From Haloarcula limicola (GTDB lineage Archaea > Halobacteriota > Halobacteria > Halobacteriales > Haloarculaceae): a stretch of DNA of 64,000 nucleotides. The position numbers and the translations under genes are program-made. This document shows, in pieces, positions 1 to 7,124 of the stretch (positions within the stretch are counted from its first letter, which is position 1; each line of letters opens with the position of its first letter). The notes beneath the pieces are model-generated. The model searched no databases and had not been told where the DNA came from. It was given only the letters and a program-made list of their open reading frames with translations. The stretch covers positions 736,982 to 800,981 of the forward strand of contig NZ_WRXM01000002.1 in assembly GCF_010119205.1 (NCBI RefSeq), in the 5' to 3' direction.

Positions 1-617
1 CCGACATCCGGATGGAATCGGCTACCGGTGACGCGATCCGGGTGACGAACTCCGCCAACAACACCACGATCCAGGACGTCTCGATCATGGTCGACGACGA
101 CGACGACGCCGAGGACGCCATCTCCGTCTCGCCGTCCGCGGGCGAGGTGACCATCTTCGACTCCGAGATCGAGATGCGGTCCGGCGGGACCGCCATCGAC
201 CTCAAGGCCTCGGACGACGACGTCCCGGCTCTCGTCGAGAGCGTCACCATCACCGGCGACGCCAGCGGTGGGTACGGCGGGAGCCACGCCATCCGCTGCG
301 AGCGCGACGAGTCGCGCTTCTACGACCTCACGGTCGACCAGCCGGGCGACGACTACCGCCGCTGTATCACCATCAACGGCGACGACTGCATCGTCGCCTA
401 CGGCGAGTACCGCTCGACGCATCACCCGATCATCAACAACGCGGAGGACACGGCCATCCTCGGGCTCACGGCCGAGGCGTACAACGGCCAAGAGGCCATC
501 AAGATGTACGAGGCCGAGGACGTGAGCATCTACGACTGCGTCCTCTACAACGGGATCACCAACCCGAGCGACAACGACGACTACTTCGTCAACGACAACA
601 GCTACCCCGACAACTGA
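1..617 (+). CDS. C-terminal part of a right-handed beta-helix protein (5' end outside window)
   Basis: The reading frame is open from the first bases of the window, so the start lies upstream. The visible ~205 residues are very acidic, with a run of six Asp. They contain short recurring strands of the kind seen in parallel beta-helix proteins ('NTTIQDVSI', 'DVSIYDCVLYN', 'DCIVAYGEY'), each ending in Asn/Asp-rich turns. The protein ends in 'DDYFVNDNSYPDN' with no membrane anchor. Beta-helix proteins of this type are usually secreted and bind or cleave polysaccharide. That fits the glycosyltransferases downstream, but no catalytic residues can be assigned. A second beta-helix gene lies at 5594. 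Confidence 0.6.
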   Translation, partial: DIRMESATGDAIRVTNSANNTTIQDVSIMVDDDDDAEDAISVSPSAGEVTIFDSEIEMRSGGTAIDLKASDDDVPALVESVTITGDASGGYGGSHAIRCERDESRFYDLTVDQPGDDYRRCITINGDDCIVAYGEYRSTHHPIINNAEDTAILGLTAEAYNGQEAIKMYEAEDVSIYDCVLYNGITNPSDNDDYFVNDNSYPDN

Positions 618-801
618 CTCGGGGCTCCGCGTTTCGAAGTCGTTCTTTTATCCGCTACGCGTCACAGCGGCGCACCTATCACCGCGCTTGCTCGTTTTGC
701 CACTGCATAAACGCTCTCGTCCCCGTCGTCGAGGGAACGCCGCTCGGTCGGATCGGATGAGAGACACAGTCGCGTTTCGGACGCGGAGCCGGCTATCATC
801 T

Positions 802-880
802 CCATAATAACGGTATCTGGCGGGCTTGTACCAGTATGGAGAGTCACGAGACGACAGACAGGGGGAGACGACACGCATGA
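802..880 (+). promoter_or_regulatory. TATA element with a 14-codon leader ORF ahead of the DUF354 gene
   Basis: A TATA-like stretch (CATAATAA, 803-810) lies about 27 nt upstream of an ATG at 836. That is the spacing expected for a leaderless haloarchaeal transcript. The ATG at 836 opens a frame of 14 codons (MESHETTDRGRRHA) whose TGA overlaps the ATG of the glycosyltransferase-like gene at 877 (ATGA). Ribosomes may load on the leader and re-initiate at 877. The leader ORF is in a different frame from the main gene. Expression is inferred only. Confidence 0.4.
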
Positions 881-1959
881 CCGTCATGTTCACCATCCAG
901 CACCCGGCGCACGTCCACTTCTTCAAACACGCCATCTGGGCGCTGGAAGACGAGGGGCGCGAAGTCCACGTCGTCGCGCGGGACAACGAAGTCGCCGTCG
1001 ACTTGCTCGACAGCTACGAGATCGACCACACCGTCCTGGCGAACGAGTCCGGGTCGCTGGCCCAACTCGCCGTCGTCCAGACCGCCTACGAACTGCGGTC
1101 GATCCGCTACGCGCTCGAGGTCGACCCGGACGTCGTCGCGGGCGTCGGCGGCGTCACGGCCGCCCACACCGCCGCGGTGGTCGGCGCGGAGAGCGTCGTC
1201 TTCACCGACACCGAACACGCGACGCTCATCAACAGGATCACCCACCCGGTCGCCGACTACGTGGCGACGCCGACCTGCTACACGGAGGACGCGGGCGACA
1301 ATCAAGTCACGTACCCCTCGTACCACGAACTCGCCTACCTCCACCCCGACCGCTTCGAACCCGACACGTCGGCCTTCGAGGACCTGCGCGTCGACCCCGA
1401 CGACAAGTTCGTCGTCGTCCGCCTCAGCGCGTGGGACTCCTCGCACGACGTGGGCGCGTCGGGCGTGCGGGACATCCACGACGCCGTCGACCGGCTCGAA
1501 GCGACGGGCGCGACGGTCCTCATCACCTCCGAGGTACCGCTGCCCGACGACCTCGAACGCTGTCGGACCCTCGTCCCGCCCGAGGAGATCCACCAGTTAC
1601 TCGCGCACGCCGACCTGTTCATCGGCGAGGGCGCGACGATGGCCTCCGAGTGCGCCGTCCTCGGGACGCCCGCGGTGTACATGAACTCGCTGACGATGGG
1701 CTACACCGACGAACTCGAAGCGGAGTACGACCTGCTCTGGAACTTCAACGAGGACGACGAGCAGGACGCCGCCCTCGAACGCGCCGTCGCCATCCTCGAA
1801 GACGCCGAGTCGGACCGCTGGGAAGCCCGCCGCGAGCGGCTCCTCGACGACAAGCAGGACGCGACGGGCGTCATCCTCCGGATGCTCGGGCTGGCGATGA
1901 ACGACGAGACCCTCGGCTCCGACCAGACCGCGCGCACGAAGGCCGTCGTCGACACATGA
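877..1959 (+). CDS. DUF354-type predicted glycosyltransferase
   Basis: About 360 residues beginning 'MTVMFTIQHPAHVHFFKHAI', the typical N-terminus of DUF354 proteins, which are predicted GT-B-fold glycosyltransferases related to UDP-GlcNAc epimerase/transferase folds. A 'GVGGVTAAHTAAVVG' segment and a C-terminal 'FIGEGATMASECAVLGTPAVY' segment match the nucleotide-sugar binding half. The ATG at 877 is chosen over in-frame TTG 826 because the family N-terminus starts there. The stop overlaps the next start (ATGA at 1956), so both genes are probably one transcript. Likely role: cytoplasmic assembly of a surface glycan. The sugar specificity is unknown. Confidence 0.8.
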   Translation: MTVMFTIQHPAHVHFFKHAIWALEDEGREVHVVARDNEVAVDLLDSYEIDHTVLANESGSLAQLAVVQTAYELRSIRYALEVDPDVVAGVGGVTAAHTAAVVGAESVVFTDTEHATLINRITHPVADYVATPTCYTEDAGDNQVTYPSYHELAYLHPDRFEPDTSAFEDLRVDPDDKFVVVRLSAWDSSHDVGASGVRDIHDAVDRLEATGATVLITSEVPLPDDLERCRTLVPPEEIHQLLAHADLFIGEGATMASECAVLGTPAVYMNSLTMGYTDELEAEYDLLWNFNEDDEQDAALERAVAILEDAESDRWEARRERLLDDKQDATGVILRMLGLAMNDETLGSDQTARTKAVVDT

Positions 1960-2867
1960 GGGTCCTCCAGCTGGTCAACACCCCACGGTCGTTCTTCGAC
2001 AAGCAGGTGGAAGCGCTGGAACGGCGGGGGATCGAGTGTACGACCGTCACCGTCCCCGGGACCCACGACGCCGACCAGTCCCGGTCGGTGACCGACTACC
2101 TCCGGTACTACCCGGACGTGCTGGACCACTCGCTCGACGGCTACGACGTGATCCACGCCCACTACGGGTTGATGGGGCCGTTCGCGCTGGCCCAGCCCGA
2201 CCGACCTGTCGTCCTCACGCTGTGGGGCTCCGACCTCATGGACGAGGAGAGCTTCGTCCCGCGGCTCAGCCGGCTCTCGGCGCGCCTGAGCGACGAGGTG
2301 ATCCTGCCCTCGACGACGATGAGCGCGTATCTCGACACGCCCCACCAGATACTCCCGTGGGGCGTCGACACCGAGCAGTTCCGGCCGGTCGACCGTTCCG
2401 AGGCCCGCGAACGCCTCGGGTGGCCACGGGACGAGACGACCGTCCTGTTCCCCTATCCGCCGGAGCGCGACGTGAAGAACCACCCGCTCGCGGAGCGCGT
2501 CGTCTCCCGACTCGACGGCGTGAGCTTGCGGACGATGTCGGGCGTCCCCTACGAAGACGTTCCGTACTACATGAACGCCAGCGACGCGATGCTCGTCACT
2601 TCGAAGCGCGAGAGCGGCCCGATGGTCGTCAAGGAGGCCGCCGCCTGTAACGTCCCCGTGGTCTCGACAGACGTGGGCTTCGTCTCGGACGTCTTAGACG
2701 GCGTGGAGAACAGTTACGTCCGCGACGGGGAGACCGAACTCGCGGACGCGCTCTCCGACGTACTCGACGCGGACGAGCGCAGTTCCGGCCGCTCGAGCAT
2801 CGTCGGACTGGATCAGATGGGCGAGGACCTCGAAGCCATCTACCGAGGTGCTATCGACGGGCGATAG
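1956..2867 (+). CDS. Family GT4-like glycosyltransferase
   Basis: 303 residues with a GT-B layout. The N-terminal Rossmann half contains 'DVIHAHYGLMGPFALAQ' and 'VLTLWGSDL', typical of GT4 enzymes. The C-terminal half carries the donor-binding E-x7-E motif (ESGPMVVKE) followed by 'NVPVVSTDVGFVSDVL'. The start codon overlaps the stop of the DUF354 gene by four bases (ATGA), indicating translational coupling. It is somewhat shorter than most GT4 proteins (350-400). It probably adds one sugar to a lipid-linked or surface glycan. Donor and acceptor cannot be told from sequence. Confidence 0.85.
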   Translation: MRVLQLVNTPRSFFDKQVEALERRGIECTTVTVPGTHDADQSRSVTDYLRYYPDVLDHSLDGYDVIHAHYGLMGPFALAQPDRPVVLTLWGSDLMDEESFVPRLSRLSARLSDEVILPSTTMSAYLDTPHQILPWGVDTEQFRPVDRSEARERLGWPRDETTVLFPYPPERDVKNHPLAERVVSRLDGVSLRTMSGVPYEDVPYYMNASDAMLVTSKRESGPMVVKEAAACNVPVVSTDVGFVSDVLDGVENSYVRDGETELADALSDVLDADERSSGRSSIVGLDQMGEDLEAIYRGAIDGR

Positions 2868-2898
2868 CGAACCCGGCTCGGCGCGTTTCCGCGAACGG

Positions 2899-4008
2899 CT
2901 ACGCGCGCTTGAGTTCGACCGAGAAGACCGACCCCTTCGGCTGGTTATCGGAGATGTCGATGTCGCCGTCGTAGCGGTCCACCAGTCGGCGCACGAGGAA
3001 GAGGCCGATACCGAGGCCGCTGCCGTCCAAGTCAGACGATTCGCTGGAGAACAGTTCGCGGCGCTGTCTGGGCGAGATACCGGGACCGTTGTCGGCGAAG
3101 TCGACCGTGACGGTGTCGTCCTCGACGGTGACGGTCACGTCCACCCGCGGCGTCTGCTCGTCGTTGTAGATGATGGCGTTGCTGAGTATGTTGCCGAAGA
3201 CGGACCCCAGCAGGCTGTCGCCCCACACCTCGACGTCCTCGTAGTCGCCGCCGATCTCGATCTCCGCCGGTTCGTAGAGGTCGAGGGCCTTCTCGACTTC
3301 GCCCTCGAGGATGCGGGCGAGGGAGACGGCACCGAGGCGGGAGTCGTCCGGGTCCTCGTCGGCCGCCTCGACGGCGTCGCCGATGGTCCGGGTGAGCTGC
3401 AGGACGTGGTTGCTCGCGGTGATGATCTCGGTCAGCGTGTCCGCGTAGCGCTCGTCGACCTCGTTCCGGAGCTGTCGGGCGCGGGCGACGACGAGGCTGA
3501 TGTCGTTTCGCACGTCGTGGCGGGTCAGCTGGTTCATGATGGCGAGCTGCTCGGTGCGCTCGCGCAGCGCCTGGCCGGTCTCGTGGCGCTGGATCGCGTA
3601 GCGGATGGTGCGTTCGAGCAAGTCCCGGTTCACGTCGTCCTTGACGAGGTAGTCCTGTGCCCCGGCCCGGATGGCCGCCGCGCCGACGCTGGTGTCGTCG
3701 ACGCCGGTCAGGACGACGATGGGGACGTCCCGAGAGGCCTCCAACGCACCCTCCAGCGTCTCCATCCCGCCGCTGTCGTCGATGTGGAGGTCGAGGAGAA
3801 CGACGTCGAGCGTCTCGGCGCTGGATTCGAGCGTCCGGGTGGTCCCCGCGAGGGAGGTCTCGCGGTGAATCCGCACCTCGTCGCCGGCGTCCGAGAGCCC
3901 CGGGAACCGCTCCTCCTGAACGGGGATCGGCTCGCGGAACAGTTCCTCGACGTAGCGGGCGTCGGCGTCGTTGTCCTCGACGAGGAGGACGTCTACGGTC
4001 CCGGTCAT
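2899..4008 (-). CDS. Receiver-histidine kinase hybrid (REC then kinase core)
   Basis: 369 residues. A receiver domain (about 1-140) has the acidic pair at 11-12, phosphoacceptor Asp73 and a 'LVKDD' lysine. A linker leads to a dimerisation helix with 'TRHDVRND' (His164), the haloarchaeal H-box form. The HATPase follows with 'GNILSNAIIYND' and 'DNGPGISPRQRREL', ending 'SGLGIGLFLVRRLVD'. There are no membrane segments, so it is a soluble phosphorelay kinase. It is the last gene of a three-gene operon: its ATG overlaps the stop of the response regulator upstream (TCAT at 4005-4008). It probably exchanges phosphate with the two receiver proteins of the operon. Confidence 0.9.
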   Translation of the reverse strand: MTGTVDVLLVEDNDADARYVEELFREPIPVQEERFPGLSDAGDEVRIHRETSLAGTTRTLESSAETLDVVLLDLHIDDSGGMETLEGALEASRDVPIVVLTGVDDTSVGAAAIRAGAQDYLVKDDVNRDLLERTIRYAIQRHETGQALRERTEQLAIMNQLTRHDVRNDISLVVARARQLRNEVDERYADTLTEIITASNHVLQLTRTIGDAVEAADEDPDDSRLGAVSLARILEGEVEKALDLYEPAEIEIGGDYEDVEVWGDSLLGSVFGNILSNAIIYNDEQTPRVDVTVTVEDDTVTVDFADNGPGISPRQRRELFSSESSDLDGSGLGIGLFLVRRLVDRYDGDIDISDNQPKGSVFSVELKRA

Positions 4009-4466
4009 CGCACTCGTCGCTCGCGCGGTAGCGTCGCCGTCGAGAGCCAGAACGACTGGAGGTGGTCGATGACGGTGATGTACTCGGAGACCGAGTCCGG
4101 CTTCGTGACGTAGGCGTTCGCGTGGTTGTCGTACATCCGTTCGACGTCTTTCGACTCGTCGGAGGTCGTCAGGATGACGACGGGGATGCGGCGAAGCGAG
4201 TCGTCGGACTTGATCTCCCGGAGGATGTCGCCGCCGTTTCGGCCCGGGAGGTTGATGTCGAGGAGGACGAGATGCGGGGCGACGTCGTCGTCCCGTTGAC
4301 CCTCCCCGCGGAGGGTCGCCAGCGCGTCGCTCCCGTTGTGGACGACGGTCAGCGAGACGCGTGCGCCGATCTCGGAGAACGCTTCCTTCGCCAGGCGGGC
4401 GTCCGCCGGGTTGTCCTCGACGAGTAACACCCGCGGTGAGCGCGAGTCGGTTGCGGTAGCAGTCAT
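4005..4466 (-). CDS. Single-domain response regulator (Rcp1/CheY-like)
   Basis: 153 residues that are essentially one receiver domain: 'VLLVEDNPADARLAKEAF', phosphoacceptor Asp70 in 'HLVLLDINLPG', 'VVILTTSDESKDV' and the conserved lysine in 'AYVTKPDS'. The 'ILREIKSDDSLRRIPV' loop and C-terminal 'YITVIDHLQSFW' helix match the Rcp1-like receivers common in archaeal phosphorelays. It has no output domain. It overlaps both neighbours by four bases (ATGA), so the three genes should be translated coupled. It probably shuttles phosphate between the hybrid kinase and the HxlR-REC-HalX protein. Confidence 0.9.
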   Translation of the reverse strand: MTATATDSRSPRVLLVEDNPADARLAKEAFSEIGARVSLTVVHNGSDALATLRGEGQRDDDVAPHLVLLDINLPGRNGGDILREIKSDDSLRRIPVVILTTSDESKDVERMYDNHANAYVTKPDSVSEYITVIDHLQSFWLSTATLPRERRVR

Positions 4467-5350
4467 AGGTTGAGTCGTTCCGTGATAGCCGTCGTCTCGT
4501 CGGCTTCGCTCGGCTCGTCGTCGAGGGCCGCCTCGACGGTTTCGAGCCGTTCGAGCAGACGCTGGTACTCGTCGCTCGCCTCCCGTTCGGCGGCGGTCAG
4601 CCGCGCGTCGAGCAGCGCTCGGCGAGCCAGCAGCGAGTAGTGTTCGGTGATATCCTCGTCGGCGGTGGTCCGTTCGAGCACCTCCGCGACGACCTCCCTG
4701 ACTTCGCTCTCCTCGCCGGGTTTCAGCAGATAGGCGTCGAACTCCATGTCGGCGACGTCGACGTCCGGTTCGACGGCCGTGAGCAACACCACTCCCGCGT
4801 CGAGGTCCGCCTCGCGGATCTTCTCCAAGAGGTCGTCGCCGGAGAGGCCCGGCATCCGCCGGTCGAGGAGGACGACGTCGATCTCGTCAGAGAGCGCGGT
4901 GATGGCGTCCTTGCCGTTGAACGCCGTCTCGACGTCGTACTCCTCGGCGAGCCAGCCGGCGTGCATCCGCGCGAGGCGCGGGTCGTCGTCGACGACCAGC
5001 ACGGTGGGCCGCGTCGACTCGCCGAGGTTCCGCTTCCCCCAGTCGGCGAGCGTCTCCATGACCGCCTGTAGCTCCCGGCCGGCGCGGGTGAGGTCGTACT
5101 CGACGCGTTTCGGCGACTCGCTGACGACGTGTCGTTCGATGAGGTCGTTCTCCTGGAGGTCTTCGAGGCTATCCGTCAGCACTTTGCCCGAGATGCCGTC
5201 GAGGCGTTCCTGTAGCTCGTTGAACCGCAGCGGTCCGTCGTCGAGCAGCGATTGGATGATGACCGGATGCCACTTCTTCGAGATGAGCGTCACGGCCTGG
5301 GCGACCCGGTCGTCCGATGGAGTGCTCGGGCTCACGTTTCTCAGTAGCAC
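4463..5350 (-). CDS. HxlR-type wHTH / receiver / HalX fusion regulator
   Basis: 295 residues in three parts. Residues about 12-105 are an HxlR-family winged helix ('ISKKWHPVIIQSLLDDGPLR', 'ISGKVLTDSLEDLQENDLI'). Residues 114-230 are a receiver with Asp163 in 'VVLLDRRMPGLSG' and Lys210 in 'AYLLKPGE'. Residues 232-285 match the helical HalX domain. The GTG start at 5350 is chosen because a TATA-like GATAATAATC lies about 22-25 nt upstream on this strand; GTG 5335 is an alternative. It heads the operon with the receiver and hybrid kinase. HxlR domains normally stand alone, so fusion to a receiver suggests phosphorylation-controlled DNA binding. Confidence 0.85.
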   Translation of the reverse strand: MLLRNVSPSTPSDDRVAQAVTLISKKWHPVIIQSLLDDGPLRFNELQERLDGISGKVLTDSLEDLQENDLIERHVVSESPKRVEYDLTRAGRELQAVMETLADWGKRNLGESTRPTVLVVDDDPRLARMHAGWLAEEYDVETAFNGKDAITALSDEIDVVLLDRRMPGLSGDDLLEKIREADLDAGVVLLTAVEPDVDVADMEFDAYLLKPGEESEVREVVAEVLERTTADEDITEHYSLLARRALLDARLTAAEREASDEYQRLLERLETVEAALDDEPSEADETTAITERLNL

Positions 5351-5505
5351 AATCCAGACGCCCCAAGGTGATTATTATCGTGCCCGTAAATGCCGGGAGC
5401 GACGCCGATGGGGCAGTTTTCTCTGTCGATAAGTGGATACCAACGGTGCGAACGCCGTCGATCGACGCCCTCGCACTGAGTCGCATCGAGAGCGCCTGAG
5501 AACCC

Positions 5506-5547
5506 ACTTACGGACAGGTAAGTACGCTCGCTTACTTATTTGTAAGA
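5506..5547. promoter_or_regulatory. Two operator-like palindromes CTTAC-N6-GTAAG
   Basis: Two inverted repeats with identical half sites and six-base spacers lie at 5507-5511/5518-5522 and 5531-5535/5542-5546. Their centres are 24 bp apart, a little over two helical turns. They sit between the divergent HxlR-fusion gene (starting 5350) and the beta-helix gene (starting 5594), just upstream of an AT-rich promoter-like stretch at 5545-5570. The layout suggests two bound dimers on one DNA face. The HxlR-type regulator next door is the obvious candidate ligand, but that is inference. Confidence 0.55.
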
Positions 5548-5593
5548 TTAAATTAATAAGTAAAACAGTATTTTGGATAGACGTTGACAGAGA

Positions 5594-7006
5594 ATGAGTG
5601 AGCAAGAACCACTACAGACCGGAGATGCGGCCCAGCAGACCGAAGATGCGGCCCAGCGGATCGAAGCAGCGGACCGACAGACCGAAGTAGCGAACCAGCG
5701 GACCGAAGCAGCGAGCGGAGACGTCGACAGCGGTCGACGGACGTTCATGCAGGCGCTCACCATCGGGGCGGCGGGCCTCGGCGTCGCTGCGATGTCGGGC
5801 AACGCGGCGGCCGCAGAGGAGGGCCCGTCGGAGCCGTTCGAAGTCGGCGGCGACGCGCTCAACCTCGGCGGCACGCTGGTCGTCGGCGACGGCGGCTACG
5901 ACACCATCACGCAGGCCTGGGACGCCGCGTCCTCGGGCGACACCATCTACGTCCACTGCTCGTACGACGCCGAAGCGGCCGGCGAGCCGTTCCCGGTCGT
6001 GCTGGACTACGAGGAGAAGGAGGTCATGCTGACCGGCGGCCACCCCTCCGGGTCCGTCATCGACGCCAGCCACTCGAACGAGAACGTCATCGAAGTGCTC
6101 GGGCGCGGGATGAACGACTACCGCAACAACCCCGTGGTCCAGAACCTGAAGATCGTCGGCGGCGACGTCGGCCTGCGCGTCCGCGCGGCCCCCTTCGCCT
6201 CCTTCGAGAACCTCGTCATCTACCGGACCGGTTCACACGGCGTCTCCATCGAGGGATACACCGACCCGGACAGCGGCCGTAACAAAGGCACGTTCGGCGT
6301 CTACTTCCACAATTGTCAGACGTGGGTGTGCGGCGGTGACGGCTTCCGCACCGAGGGAGACGCACTTCCGCACGGGACGACGTTCACCAACTGTAAGGCG
6401 AGTTCGAACGGTGGCATCGGCTTCCGTCTCCGTGGCTACACTAACAAACTCATCGGCGGTGCTGCCCAGCTGAATCACAGCTACGGGATCGAGGCCCGCG
6501 TCGGCAAGGCGAACCTCATCCAAAACTGCTACATCGAGGGCAACAGCCGCGCGAAGAGTTACCCGGTCGAGCTCTACGCGAGCGGCGCAGACGGCCTCAC
6601 CATCAGCAACTGTTACTTCAACGGCATCAATCCCCGGTCGACTTCGCACAACCACGACCACGTCCTCCGGGCGATCAACGTCCACGAGAGCTCGAAGCTC
6701 AGCATCCGCGACTGTACTGTCCGGAACTACGACGAGGGCTTCATCGCGACGTTCAGCTGCCGGGACCCCGACTTCCACGCGGCCTCTCACTACGTGTTGG
6801 ATGCCACTCACGGCCTGTTCGCGACTGACCCGACCGGCCACGGCAATATCCGCCCTCGCTCTGACGGCATGATCCTGCCCTCCGATCTCTCAGACGCCGA
6901 ACCGCTTCACGACTACGACATGGGGTACCACGTCGGCGGCGGCAAGGAGGGACTGGCCTACCACTACGACGGCGAATGGCATCTCATGGAAACCGAGACG
7001 CTCTAG
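5594..7006 (+). CDS. Tat-exported right-handed beta-helix protein
   Basis: 470 residues. The first ~42 form an unusual hydrophilic leader of five seven-residue repeats. A twin-arginine signal follows (SGRRTFMQALTIGAAGLGVA, then an 'AAA' cleavage region near residue 75). The mature part has repeated short strands with Asn ladders ('NPVVQNLKIVGG', 'NLIQNCYIEGNS', 'GLTISNCYFNGI', 'KLSIRDCTVRNY'), typical of pectate-lyase-like parallel beta-helices. It ends in a 'YHYDGEWHLMETETL' tail without an anchor, so it should be released or wall-associated. A polysaccharide-active or binding role is likely, but no catalytic set is evident. Codon and base use resemble its neighbours. Confidence 0.8.
   Translation: MSEQEPLQTGDAAQQTEDAAQRIEAADRQTEVANQRTEAASGDVDSGRRTFMQALTIGAAGLGVAAMSGNAAAAEEGPSEPFEVGGDALNLGGTLVVGDGGYDTITQAWDAASSGDTIYVHCSYDAEAAGEPFPVVLDYEEKEVMLTGGHPSGSVIDASHSNENVIEVLGRGMNDYRNNPVVQNLKIVGGDVGLRVRAAPFASFENLVIYRTGSHGVSIEGYTDPDSGRNKGTFGVYFHNCQTWVCGGDGFRTEGDALPHGTTFTNCKASSNGGIGFRLRGYTNKLIGGAAQLNHSYGIEARVGKANLIQNCYIEGNSRAKSYPVELYASGADGLTISNCYFNGINPRSTSHNHDHVLRAINVHESSKLSIRDCTVRNYDEGFIATFSCRDPDFHAASHYVLDATHGLFATDPTGHGNIRPRSDGMILPSDLSDAEPLHDYDMGYHVGGGKEGLAYHYDGEWHLMETETL
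5612..5716 (+). repeat. Five tandem 21-bp repeats encoding heptads
   Basis: Within the 5' end of the beta-helix gene, five 21-bp units encode LQTGDAA, QQTEDAA, QRIEAAD, RQTEVAN and QRTEAAS. The common DNA core is CAGaCCGaAGnnGCG with point differences. The heptad spacing would allow a short amphipathic or coiled helix placed before the Tat twin arginine, an unusual position because Tat n-regions are normally short. Confidence 0.8.
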
Positions 7007-7124
7007 ATGGATTCGGACAGTACCCGCACCCAGCCGGAATCGATCGGCCGCGACCGACGAATAGATCGGTAGGTATCTCTTCTCCTGTCTCTCGACAGCG
7101 CGGAGTAGCTACGCCGTCGTTCGC

